Part shown: one piece after another, positions 13,848 to 21,955 of the stretch
How the letters are laid out: the number at the start of each line of letters is the position of its first letter
Numbering within the stretch: position 1 is the stretch's first letter
Assembly: GCA_017559685.1 (NCBI GenBank)
Contig: JAFYQY010000007.1
Location: 1 to 26,008 of the forward strand
DNA length: 26,008 nt
Direction: 5' to 3'
Source: Alistipes sp.
Lineage (GTDB): Bacteria; Bacteroidota; Bacteroidia; Bacteroidales; Rikenellaceae
The notes under the pieces: generated by a model
What the model saw: only the letters and a program-made list of their open reading frames with translations
The model's database searches: none
What the model was told of the DNA's origin: nothing
Made by a program: the position numbers and the translations under genes

Positions 13848-16484
13848 CTAAGGTTTTTTACCCATCTTGTTGTCTCGGTAGTCTACGAACTTATCCGACG
13901 AATATCTGTTTCCAAATGGGTCTATTGCAACGACCTCAACCTTTGCATCGGCATTCTTCAAAGTGTACTGATAGAGGTGGTAGCAGTATACCCAGCTACC
14001 ATTCGAGCCTACACGATTCAATTCGCCAACCTGAATACCAACAGTCCACATATCGTATGGAGCGATTGTACCGTCCTTGATTCGGCGAGGGTCGTCCATT
14101 GTGTAGGTACCTACCAACTTGTCGAAGCTGGTGCTACTATTTGTAATACGCTTCATCTCGCCGGTCTTAACGCCGTCCTCGTAAACCTCAATCGTCCAAT
14201 TGTCATCGGCGTTGAATACGTTAGCGATGATTACATCCTCTGCAAAGTTGAATGAGTAGTAGCCTGTACCATCAGAGGTCTTTGCTGACGATGGGCGAGC
14301 TGCACCTGTAATCGCATTGCCTCGATAGAGTCGCAACTGGTCGTCACGAGTGTTCATACCCTCGTGATAGCCCATATAGTACCAATCAGAGAAGGTGTTA
14401 CCCTCGCCTACGAATACGCCGTAGCCGTTTGGAGTACCATCGCCACAAACATTCGACGACCACCAAGTACCACATACGGTACCCATATTGTGCTCGTAAA
14501 TATCGTATGAGGTGTGGATGTAGTTGCGCTGATAGTGGGTGTGACCCGAAATGATGTGCGCCTCCTTATATTGGTTAAGGAGTTGGTGAACCTCCTTTAC
14601 ATAGTGACCGCTCTCGCCACTATTTGAAATCTTGCTGAAGAGTGGAATATGTACGCACAATACAACCATTTTATCCTTTGGAACAAGCGCCAAATCCTGC
14701 TTCAACCACTCATACTGCGACTTGAGGAAGCCGGTGGAGTAGTTGCGTGTTGTAGTGTTCTTGTCGTAGTAGATGTCACGCATACCGATGATGTGAACAT
14801 CGCCACGGTTGAACGAGTAGTTGATAGGGCCAAAAGTGCTCTCAAATTCTCGTTGTGCCTTCAACTGGTAGTTGCTGCTTGTAGCATCTGGCTCGAGAGG
14901 ACAACTTGCACCGAAGTAGTTGCAGTCGTGGTTACCCATAACTTGGAAGATAGGGAAGCCTACGGTGTTTGGACGCATCGCCTCACGCATCTTCTCCATA
15001 TACGGCGTAGCGTCGCCACGGGTTGCTGTACCATTGTGGTCGGCATCGGTAGACGAAGTCGAAATTACATCGCCCAAAGTGATACCGTAGCAAGGTATAT
15101 CTGAAGCCTTAACAAATGCCTTAATTGCAGGGATTGCCTCACCTGTGAAACGATTAAGGCCTGTGCTGCTTGATACCTGTGGATCTGCGAATGTCAAAAG
15201 TGCGAACTTCTCCTCAGGTTTGCCATTTGGCAAAAGCTCCAACTCAAAGCTATACTCTTGGATGTCCTTCTTGTAACGCTCATAGAACTTAGGGCCGTGC
15301 TGGAATGTCTTAACCTTGCAGTTTGCAGGTACAGAGTAGTAGATGTGCCAAGTATCGGTGCTCGGCTTCATTGTGTAAAATCCGCTGGCGTCAGTAGCTA
15401 CGACTGTATAACCATCGCTGATAGCAACGCCTGCGATAGGCTTTCCGCTTGTCTTGTCGTATGTGTAGCCGTAGATATTTCCTTCAGGGACGTTCAAATG
15501 ATGAACAATTTTGAGGTTGTCTATACAAACCTGTCGGGTCTGATCGTTGGTCTTGATCTCGCAGTGACAGTCGCTTGTTACACCCCCGATATTTTTCCAC
15601 GAAAAAGGAGCCCATTCCGGTTTGCCGTTGATGCCCTTGAGACTGAAATCTTTGGTTGCGAGGGTTGTGCCGTCGCCCTTTACGATGTTTAGAGTGACTT
15701 TGCCACCGTTAGCCTGCAAGTTCGTTGCATATATAGCTGCACTGAAACTAATGTCGATAGCTGCGGTCTCGCTGCCGAGCGATGAGAAGTCTGGCGTGCG
15801 GAGCACTCCGATTGCTCTTGCTGAGCCGAGCTTTACACAGCCAGGAAGGATGTGTACATCGTCGCCCTTAGGCCAGCCCTCGAACCCCATCAAGTTGCGC
15901 ATCGACTCTTTGTAGGTGAATAGTGGGCCTCCGTAGTCGTCTACGCTTGTTGTTGGCTGTGAGTCGGCGATAGCATCAGCAAAGCTGTCGATGCTGTAGG
16001 TTTTAGGGTTAATCTCATCGGCAAGAATAACGCTATTTGCCGAGTTGATATAGTCGTAACCCCAGAAGAGTTTGTCGAAGTTCTGCGATATAATCTCGCC
16101 ACGAACGAATGTATTTGCGAGTTCAACCTCGAGCGGCTTCGACTTGTAGCCCAATACATTCTCTACGCAGATGTAGTACTTGCGAGTTGTGTCGAGATAA
16201 GGAACGCTGAAACGCTTGTCATCCTGCTCGCCGAATACGAGGATGTACTCCTCGTAGAGGTTGGTGCATCCATTATCGGTATAGACCTTTACGGTGTAGT
16301 TTTTGTTGTCGCCCTTGTCGTCTATCCACGAAATTGTTGTGCCGGTGGTAGAGGATGCGATTTGCGACACTCTAATGTCGAATTTCTCGGTGTTGGTAAC
16401 CTCGGGATTTTTTACTGTACACGAGATTGCTGCAATAAAAAGAGTTGCAAGCAATAGAACTGAAATGCCAAATTTAGGCTTCAT
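13848..16484 (-). CDS. Lipoprotein metallophosphoesterase with FN3-like and beta-sandwich N-terminal domains
   Basis: The 878-residue protein has a lipoprotein signal (AISC, Cys22). A fibronectin type III-like domain follows at about 34-124 (TTISWIDDKGDNKNYTVKVY). A second beta-rich region at about 128-330 resembles a carbohydrate-binding jelly roll, but I cannot name it. A MetallophosN-type domain (about 335-418) and a catalytic core come next, with D434-P-Q436, GD472, GN518-H-D520, H612 and GHTH 647-650, then a MetallophosC-type domain (about 680-870). It is the first gene of a minus-strand run that continues with its paralogue, ppa and panB. It is driven by a promoter that overlaps the fabD promoter. 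Surface location is inferred from the lipobox; the substrate is unknown. Confidence 0.88.
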   Translation of the reverse strand: MKPKFGISVLLLATLFIAAISCTVKNPEVTNTEKFDIRVSQIASSTTGTTISWIDDKGDNKNYTVKVYTDNGCTNLYEEYILVFGEQDDKRFSVPYLDTTRKYYICVENVLGYKSKPLEVELANTFVRGEIISQNFDKLFWGYDYINSANSVILADEINPKTYSIDSFADAIADSQPTTSVDDYGGPLFTYKESMRNLMGFEGWPKGDDVHILPGCVKLGSARAIGVLRTPDFSSLGSETAAIDISFSAAIYATNLQANGGKVTLNIVKGDGTTLATKDFSLKGINGKPEWAPFSWKNIGGVTSDCHCEIKTNDQTRQVCIDNLKIVHHLNVPEGNIYGYTYDKTSGKPIAGVAISDGYTVVATDASGFYTMKPSTDTWHIYYSVPANCKVKTFQHGPKFYERYKKDIQEYSFELELLPNGKPEEKFALLTFADPQVSSSTGLNRFTGEAIPAIKAFVKASDIPCYGITLGDVISTSSTDADHNGTATRGDATPYMEKMREAMRPNTVGFPIFQVMGNHDCNYFGASCPLEPDATSSNYQLKAQREFESTFGPINYSFNRGDVHIIGMRDIYYDKNTTTRNYSTGFLKSQYEWLKQDLALVPKDKMVVLCVHIPLFSKISNSGESGHYVKEVHQLLNQYKEAHIISGHTHYQRNYIHTSYDIYEHNMGTVCGTWWSSNVCGDGTPNGYGVFVGEGNTFSDWYYMGYHEGMNTRDDQLRLYRGNAITGAARPSSAKTSDGTGYYSFNFAEDVIIANVFNADDNWTIEVYEDGVKTGEMKRITNSSTSFDKLVGTYTMDDPRRIKDGTIAPYDMWTVGIQVGELNRVGSNGSWVYCYHLYQYTLKNADAKVEVVAIDPFGNRYSSDKFVDYRDNKMGKKP

Positions 16485-16521
16485 AGGTTGTTTTTGAGAT
16501 TTATAATTTATTATAACTGCG

Positions 16522-16553
16522 CAAATTTATCTCTTTTTTACTATATTTGCAAA
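16522..16553 (-). promoter_or_regulatory. Promoter of the tandem phosphoesterase operon
   Basis: On the minus strand, TTTG (16553-16550) is followed after 20 bases by TAAATTTG (16529-16522), a full match to the Bacteroidota consensus. The ATG at 16484 lies about 38 bases downstream. Its -33 element abuts the -7 box of the fabD promoter on the other strand. Confidence 0.65.
16542..16549 (+). promoter_or_regulatory. Candidate -7 box for fabD
   Basis: TATATTTG matches TAnnTTTG and lies 33 bases before the fabD ATG. No good -33 TTTG is present at the standard distance. The box lies within the spacer of the divergent phosphoesterase promoter. Confidence 0.55.
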
Positions 16554-16582
16554 GTTTTTAAGGCAAAAAACAGCGATACAAT

Positions 16583-17464
16583 ATGAAAAAAGCGTATGTT
16601 TTCCCAGGCCAAGGTGCACAATATTGCGGAATGGGAAAGGAACTCTACGAAAGTAATGCAGAGGCTCGAGCGATGTTCGAGTCGGCAAACGAAATACTTG
16701 GTTTTCGCATTACGGATGTGATGTTTAGCGGAACAGACGAGGAGTTGAAACAGACAAAGGTTACGCAGCCTGCGGTTTTTCTCCATTCGGTTATTCTTGC
16801 TAAGGTGCTTGGCGTTGAGCCTGTTGCGGTTGCAGGACACTCGCTCGGCGAGTTTTCGGCGTTGGTCGTAGCGGGAGCACTCTCGTTTGAAGATGGCTTG
16901 CGACTCGTGTCGAAGCGAGCAATGGCTATGCAGAAGGCCTGCGAGGTCGAGCAGGGTACTATGGCGGCAGTTCTTCGCTTGCCAGACGAGACTATCGAAA
17001 ATATATGCGAAAGCGTTGAGGGTGTGGTGGTTGCAGCAAATTACAACTGTCCTGGACAGCTCGTAATTTCTGGTGCGGTTGGTGCGGTTGAGGAGGCTTG
17101 CGAGAAGATGAAGGAGGCGGGCGCTCGTCGAGCTTTAATTCTGCCTGTGGGTGGTGCGTTCCACTCGCCACTTATGGAGCCTGCACGCAAGGAGTTGGCT
17201 GAGGCTATTGAGTCGGCAGACTTCAAAACACCTATTTGTCCTATATATCAAAATGTAGACGCATTGCCGCACACCTCGCCTGAGGAGATAAAGACAAATC
17301 TTATCGCTCAGCTTACTGCGCCGGTGCGTTGGACTCAAATCGTGGAGCGAATGGCCGCTGACGGCATAACCGACTATGTTGAGCTTGGTCCTGGTACGGT
17401 TTTGCAAGGTTTAATTTCTAAAATTTCGCCCGATGTGACGGTCGAGAGCAAAGCGACTTTTTGA
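16583..17464 (+). CDS. fabD: Malonyl-CoA:ACP transacylase
   Basis: FabD moves the malonyl group from CoA to acyl carrier protein, supplying the extender unit for type II fatty acid synthesis in the cytoplasm. The 293-residue protein starts with the family's FPGQGAQ (7-13), has the nucleophile in GHSLGE (Ser87) and the catalytic His in GAFHSPLM (His194), and ends with the usual VELGPGTVLQGLISK segment. The gene is transcribed alone: a divergent promoter lies upstream and a hairpin terminator downstream. The other window gene of the pathway, fabI, is about 7 kb away on the opposite strand, so the fab genes are dispersed here. Confidence 0.96.
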   Translation: MKKAYVFPGQGAQYCGMGKELYESNAEARAMFESANEILGFRITDVMFSGTDEELKQTKVTQPAVFLHSVILAKVLGVEPVAVAGHSLGEFSALVVAGALSFEDGLRLVSKRAMAMQKACEVEQGTMAAVLRLPDETIENICESVEGVVVAANYNCPGQLVISGAVGAVEEACEKMKEAGARRALILPVGGAFHSPLMEPARKELAEAIESADFKTPICPIYQNVDALPHTSPEEIKTNLIAQLTAPVRWTQIVERMAADGITDYVELGPGTVLQGLISKISPDVTVESKATF

Positions 17465-17496
17465 AAATTATAAATATTTTTTGAAAATTTTTTAAC

Positions 17497-17523
17497 AAAG
17501 GCGGCGGAAGTTCGCCTTTTTTT
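17497..17523 (+). terminator. Intrinsic terminator of fabD
   Basis: AAAGGCG / CGCCTTT form a 7-bp stem with a 9-base loop, followed by TTTT. It starts 33 bases after the fabD stop. The T tract runs straight into the -7 box of the next gene. Confidence 0.7.
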
Positions 17524-17525
17524 AT

Positions 17526-17533
17526 TATCTTTG
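17526..17533 (+). promoter_or_regulatory. Candidate -7 box for the ROK regulator gene
   Basis: TATCTTTG matches TAnnTTTG, 31 bases before the ATG at 17565. The expected -33 position falls inside the fabD terminator hairpin and has no TTTG. Confidence 0.55.
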
Positions 17534-17564
17534 CATTAGGTTAGTTAAAAAATAACAGAAGATA

Positions 17565-18788
17565 ATGAGCTCGTTGATTGATTTTTTCAATAATCAGGCG
17601 ACCGATAAAGGTTTGTCGCACAAGAACAATCTTATTAAGCGTAACATCATTGCCTATATGGTTACAAATGAGGAGGTTACGCTTGCAGAACTCACTAAGG
17701 AGTTGAAGATTAGTATTCCTACGATGACCAAACTCGTTCAGGAGTTGGTCGACGAGAATATTGTTTCGGACTTGGGTAAGGTTGAGACCTCGGGTGGTCG
17801 TCGCCCTAATGTCTATGGCTTGACCTGTTCGACGCTCTATTTTGCGGGTGTGCACGTTGGACGTGACCGTATGACCTGCGTAATTACAGATATGCAGAAT
17901 AATCTCGTTTGCGAGACCGTATATGAGGATTTCGAATTGACTGACAGAGAGCAGTGCCTCGATACAATCTGTGCAAATATCAATAAGTTCCTCGATGAGT
18001 GTAACTGCGATCGCACTAAGATTCTCGGTTTGGGCGTCTGCATCGTTGGTCGTGTAAACACCTCGGAGGGTCGCTCTTTCCACTACTTCACCTCGTTCGA
18101 CGAGTCGTTGCGTGAGATTATTGAGAGTAGAGTTGGCTTGCGAGTCTTGGTTGAGAACGATACCCGTGCTCGTTGCTACGCCGAGTATAACTTCTCCCGC
18201 TCAAAGACCGAGAGCAATGTGATCTATCTCCACCTCGGTTTGGGTGTTGCAATTGGTATTGTTAGCGACGGCAAGTTGTACTATGGTAAGAATGGTTTTG
18301 CGGGTGAGTTTGGTCATATTCCGTTCTTCGACAACGAGAAGATTTGCTTCTGCGGTAAGAAGGGATGTCTCGAGACCGAGGTTTCGGGTATCGCTATCGA
18401 GGAGAAGATGAACGAGCTCGTGCGTAATGGCGCAAATACAATTCTCCGCAAGCGCTACGAGGCAAAGGAGCAGATTCATATTAACGATATCGTAAATGCC
18501 GCTTGCAACGACGACAACCTCTCTATCGAGCTTATCGAGGAGGCGGGCGAGAAGGTCGGCAAGGCGGTGGCGTTCTTGATTAATATCTTCAACCCAGAGA
18601 GTGTTATCGTCGGAGGTAACCTCGCAGCAGCGGGCGACTATATTATGTTGCCACTCAAGTCTGCAACCAATAAGTATTCGTTGAGCTTGGTTTACAAGGA
18701 TACTAAATTCCGAGTTTCGAAGTTGGGCGCAAATGCCAATGCGTGGGGCGTTGCGATGTTGATGCGCAATCTGGTTATCGGTTTGTAA
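17565..18788 (+). CDS. ROK family transcriptional regulator (NagC/XylR-like)
   Basis: The 407-residue protein has an N-terminal winged helix-turn-helix (about 22-82; LAELTKELKISIPTMTKLVQ) followed by a ROK sugar-binding/kinase-fold domain. The ROK zinc site is intact: H251 in GEFGH, and C261, C263 and C268 in CFCGKKGCLE. The catalytic-type Asp is present (D199 in ENDT). The first phosphate-binding loop, normally DxGGT in sugar kinases, reads HVGRDRM (97-103), so ATP binding is probably lost. That pattern fits a DNA-binding repressor that senses a sugar rather than a kinase. Its target operon is not evident. A GNAT acetyltransferase gene starts 11 bases after its stop codon and is probably cotranscribed. 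Confidence 0.9.
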   Translation: MSSLIDFFNNQATDKGLSHKNNLIKRNIIAYMVTNEEVTLAELTKELKISIPTMTKLVQELVDENIVSDLGKVETSGGRRPNVYGLTCSTLYFAGVHVGRDRMTCVITDMQNNLVCETVYEDFELTDREQCLDTICANINKFLDECNCDRTKILGLGVCIVGRVNTSEGRSFHYFTSFDESLREIIESRVGLRVLVENDTRARCYAEYNFSRSKTESNVIYLHLGLGVAIGIVSDGKLYYGKNGFAGEFGHIPFFDNEKICFCGKKGCLETEVSGIAIEEKMNELVRNGANTILRKRYEAKEQIHINDIVNAACNDDNLSIELIEEAGEKVGKAVAFLINIFNPESVIVGGNLAAAGDYIMLPLKSATNKYSLSLVYKDTKFRVSKLGANANAWGVAMLMRNLVIGL

Positions 18789-18799
18789 ACTTATTCGCT

Positions 18800-19276
18800 A
18801 TGAATGTCCGCATTGAGGGCGAAAAGATAGTTTTGCGTAGTGTCGATTCTTCGGATATCGACACTATCCTTTTATGGGAGAACTCCTCGGCGGAGCCTCT
18901 TTATGGGGTTTACGAGGAGCAATTTTTTCGCGAGGATGTGGTGCAATTTATCGAAAATCAACAGCGATTTTCGCTCGCCGAAAACGAGCAGTTGCGACTG
19001 ATGATTTGCTCGCACGAAGGCGAGCGTTTGGGCGCTCTCGACCTCACCGAATACGATGGCGAAAAGGCGTTTGTTTCAATCTTAATCTTTGATTCAGATA
19101 ATCGTCGTAAAGGCTTTGCTGAAAATGCATTGCGACTTGCTATTTTTTACGCAGAGTCGCTCGGTTTGCATACCCTTTACGCCAATATACTTCCCGAAAA
19201 TTTACCGAGCGTTTCTCTCTTCAAAAAGGTCGGCTTCGACTCCGATGGCCTAATGCTCTATCATAAGGCGCTGTAG
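18800..19276 (+). CDS. GNAT family N-acetyltransferase (RimJ/RimL-like)
   Basis: The 158-residue protein has the GNAT fold: an N-terminal IVLRSVDSSDIDTILLWENS segment typical of RimJ/RimL-type acetyltransferases, a beta-bulge region GALDLTEYD, and the acetyl-CoA pyrophosphate loop RRKGFAENAL (about 105-114), followed by LYANILPENLPSVSLFKKVGF. It transfers an acetyl group from acetyl-CoA to an amine; the acceptor cannot be predicted. The ATG at 18800 is chosen because the longer reading frame would overlap the ROK gene with residues that do not resemble the family. It sits 11 bases after the ROK gene, suggesting a two-gene operon. Confidence 0.88.
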   Translation: MNVRIEGEKIVLRSVDSSDIDTILLWENSSAEPLYGVYEEQFFREDVVQFIENQQRFSLAENEQLRLMICSHEGERLGALDLTEYDGEKAFVSILIFDSDNRRKGFAENALRLAIFYAESLGLHTLYANILPENLPSVSLFKKVGFDSDGLMLYHKAL

Positions 19277-19296
19277 GTGTTTCTTACTCTAAGCTA

Positions 19297-19313
19297 AAAA
19301 CTTTACAAGTTTT
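19297..19313 (+). terminator. Possible weak terminator after the ROK-GNAT pair
   Basis: AAAACTT-TAC-AAGTTTT is a 7-bp AT-rich hairpin 20 bases after the GNAT stop. There is no clean T tract after it, so it may not terminate efficiently. Confidence 0.3.
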
Positions 19314-19347
19314 CCGCTTTCCGCTTTTCGTTTTCAGTTTATTTTCC

Positions 19348-19355
19348 TATTTTTG
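19348..19355 (+). promoter_or_regulatory. Candidate -7 box for the rpe operon
   Basis: TATTTTTG matches TAnnTTTG and lies 20 bases before the rpe ATG. A poor -33 candidate (TTTC) lies 18 bases upstream. Confidence 0.5.
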
Positions 19356-19375
19356 CGAAAAAATAGAAAAAGAGT

Positions 19376-20023
19376 ATGAGAATAGTTGCTCCTTCAATTC
19401 TTTCGGCCGATTTTGGCAATCTCGAGAGAGATATCAAGATGATTGATCGCTCGCAAGCAGAGTGGGTACATATCGACGTTATGGACGGCGTCTTTGTGCC
19501 AAATATTTCGTTCGGCTTCCCTGTGATGAAGCCTGTGCGTAAGGCTACCAATAAGGTACTCGATGTGCACTTGATGATTGTCGAGCCCGAGAAGTATGTG
19601 AAGCGTTTTGTGGAGGCTGGTGCCGACTATGTAACCTTTCACCACGAGGCGTGCGCTGACCCTCGTGCTGCGATTGCCGAGATCAAGGCGGCTGGAGCAA
19701 AGGCGGGTGCAAGCATTAAGCCTGCAACCCCTGCTGAGGCTATCTTCGACTACCTCTCTGAGTTGGACTTGGTGCTTGTAATGAGCGTAGAGCCTGGCTT
19801 TGGCGGTCAGTCGTTTATGCCTGCTTCGCTCGATAAGGTGCGAGCACTCCGCAAGGAGATTGACGAGAAGGGCTACAACTGCTTGATTGAGATTGACGGC
19901 GGTATCTCGGCAAAGAATGCAAAGGAGGTATTCGATGCGGGTGTAGATGCTGTAGTTGCTGGCTCGTCGGTGTTTGGTGCCGAGAATCAGGAACAGGCGA
20001 TAATTGATATTTTGAACGCATAA
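19376..20023 (+). CDS. rpe: Ribulose-phosphate 3-epimerase
   Basis: Rpe interconverts ribulose 5-phosphate and xylulose 5-phosphate in the pentose phosphate pathway. The 215-residue TIM barrel shows the standard blocks: APSILSADF at the N terminus, HIDVMDGVFVPNISFG with metal ligands (about 33-48), VHLMI, VMSVEPGFGGQSF near 139-151 and the phosphate-binding EIDGGIS near 172-178. Length matches the family. Its stop codon overlaps the start codon of the ABC-F gene (TAATG), which implies translational coupling. The operon continues with rlmB and the metallopeptidase-GNAT fusion. Confidence 0.97.
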   Translation: MRIVAPSILSADFGNLERDIKMIDRSQAEWVHIDVMDGVFVPNISFGFPVMKPVRKATNKVLDVHLMIVEPEKYVKRFVEAGADYVTFHHEACADPRAAIAEIKAAGAKAGASIKPATPAEAIFDYLSELDLVLVMSVEPGFGGQSFMPASLDKVRALRKEIDEKGYNCLIEIDGGISAKNAKEVFDAGVDAVVAGSSVFGAENQEQAIIDILNA

Positions 20024-21954
20024 TGATTTCGATAGATAATCTCACTGTAAGTTTTGGCGGCTGGACGCTGTTTGATGGTATTTCGTTCCTTGTAAATCCG
20101 AAGGAACGTATCGGCTTGGTCGGCAAAAATGGAGCGGGAAAAACCACAATACTGAAACTTATTGCAGGTCTGCAGCAGCCCACCTCGGGTGCGGTAACCA
20201 AGACTGCGGACTGCACAATAGGCTACCTGCCACAGCAGATGCAGGTGGCCGATACAACCACACTCCTTGCCGAGACGGCAAAGGCTTTCGAGGAGGTGTT
20301 GGAGATTGAGGCAGAGATCGAGCGATTGACTGCCGAGATAGCTGTTCGTACCGACTACGAGAGCGAGGAGTACGAGAAGTTGTTGCACCGTTTGAACGAT
20401 GCAAACGACCGCTACCACATTCTTGGTGGCGATACTCGTGATGCAGATATCGAAAAGACTCTGCTTGGTTTGGGCTTCCGTCGAGAGGAGTTCGAGAAGC
20501 CTACTCGAGAGTTCTCGGGAGGCTGGCGTATGCGTATCGAGTTGGCGAAGTTGCTCTTGCGTCGACCTTCGATATTCTTGCTTGATGAGCCTACAAACCA
20601 CCTCGATATCGAGTCTATTCAGTGGTTGGAGGAGTATCTGAAAAACTACAACGGTGCGGTACTCTTGATTTCGCACGACCGTGCATTCCTTGATAATGTA
20701 ACCACTCGAACAATAGAGCTCTCGTTGGGTAAAATTTACGACTATAAGGTGCCATATTCGCACTTCGTAACCCTTCGTGCCGAGCGTCGAGCACAGCAGC
20801 TGGCGGCCTACCAAAACCAGCAACGCCTTATCGAAAAGAGCGAGGAGTTTATCGAGAAGTTTCGCTACAAGCCTACCAAGTCGAATCAGGTGCAGTCTCG
20901 TATCAAGCAGCTCGATAAGTTGGAGCGCATCGAGGTCGAGGAGGAGGATTTGGCAACACTAAACATAAAATTCCCACCTGCACCACGCTCGGGACAGATT
21001 GTCGCCGATATTAAGGGTGTTGGTAAGGCTTTTGGCGATCACAGAGTATTCTCGGGTGCCGAGTTTACGATTCACAAGGGCGATAAGATTGCGCTCGTAG
21101 GTCGTAATGGCGAGGGAAAGACAACCTTTGCCCGTATGTTGATTGGCGAGTTGGCGCAGTCGGAGGGCGAAATTAAGATTGGTGCAAATGTCAGCATCGG
21201 TTACTATGCGCAGAATCAGGACGATTTGATGAATGGTGAGTTTACTGTCTACGACACGCTCGATAGGGTGGCTGTAGGCGATATTCGTACTCGCTTGCGT
21301 GATATTCTCGGTGCATTCTTGTTCCGAGGCGAGGATATCGAGAAGAAGGTCAAGGTGCTCTCGGGTGGCGAACGCTCTCGCTTGGCTATGGCGAGAATGA
21401 TGCTCGAGCCTCACAATCTGCTGATTCTCGACGAGCCTACCAACCATATGGATATGCGCTCGAAGGATATCCTTAAAACGGCATTGCAGAAGTTTGACGG
21501 AACGGTGGTTGTGGTGTCGCACGACCGTGAGTTCCTCGACGGCATTGTCGATAAGGTCTACGAGTTCCGTGATGGAGGAGTGCGAGAGTATCTGGGTGGT
21601 ATCTACTACTTCCTCGAGAAACGCAAGGTGGAGAACTTGCGAGAGATTGAGCGCAAGGCGCCCATTACGGCTGCAGCAAAGAGTGAGCCTGCATCGACAG
21701 GAAAGCTCTCTTACGAGCAGAAGAAGGAGCAGGAGAAGTTGCTTCGCAAACTCCGCAAGAATGTGGAGATGATTGAGGCCGAGTTGGCCGAGGTCGAGAA
21801 GAAGATTGCCGAGTATGACGCACGTTTTGCTACGGCAACCGAGTATAACGCCGACGATTACAAGGCGTACGACGAATTGAAGGGGCGCTACGACCACTTG
21901 ATGCACGAGTGGGAGAAGGCCTCGTATGAAGTGGAAATAACAGAACAGCAATAG
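20023..21954 (+). CDS. ABC-F family ATPase (ribosome-associated, Uup/EttA-like)
   Basis: The 643-residue soluble protein contains two ABC domains and no membrane segment, the hallmark of ABC-F factors that act in the ribosomal E site. Domain 1 has a Walker A GKNGAGKTT (34-42), signature SGGWR (165-169) and Walker B LLDEPTNHLD (186-195). A charged helical linker (about 245-320) follows, then domain 2 with GRNGEGKTT (360-368), LSGGE (446-450) and LILDEPTNHMD (467-477). The last 90 residues form a charged coiled coil, as in Uup-type members. Which subfamily it belongs to, and whether it affects antibiotic susceptibility, cannot be decided; the long C-terminal coiled coil favours a housekeeping Uup-like role. 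Confidence 0.93.
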   Translation: MISIDNLTVSFGGWTLFDGISFLVNPKERIGLVGKNGAGKTTILKLIAGLQQPTSGAVTKTADCTIGYLPQQMQVADTTTLLAETAKAFEEVLEIEAEIERLTAEIAVRTDYESEEYEKLLHRLNDANDRYHILGGDTRDADIEKTLLGLGFRREEFEKPTREFSGGWRMRIELAKLLLRRPSIFLLDEPTNHLDIESIQWLEEYLKNYNGAVLLISHDRAFLDNVTTRTIELSLGKIYDYKVPYSHFVTLRAERRAQQLAAYQNQQRLIEKSEEFIEKFRYKPTKSNQVQSRIKQLDKLERIEVEEEDLATLNIKFPPAPRSGQIVADIKGVGKAFGDHRVFSGAEFTIHKGDKIALVGRNGEGKTTFARMLIGELAQSEGEIKIGANVSIGYYAQNQDDLMNGEFTVYDTLDRVAVGDIRTRLRDILGAFLFRGEDIEKKVKVLSGGERSRLAMARMMLEPHNLLILDEPTNHMDMRSKDILKTALQKFDGTVVVVSHDREFLDGIVDKVYEFRDGGVREYLGGIYYFLEKRKVENLREIERKAPITAAAKSEPASTGKLSYEQKKEQEKLLRKLRKNVEMIEAELAEVEKKIAEYDARFATATEYNADDYKAYDELKGRYDHLMHEWEKASYEVEITEQQ

Positions 21955-21955
21955 T

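Noticed and set aside
18743..18799. A longer start for the GNAT gene overlapping the ROK gene
   Set aside because: The extra 19 residues do not resemble the family; the ATG at 18800 gives a standard N terminus.
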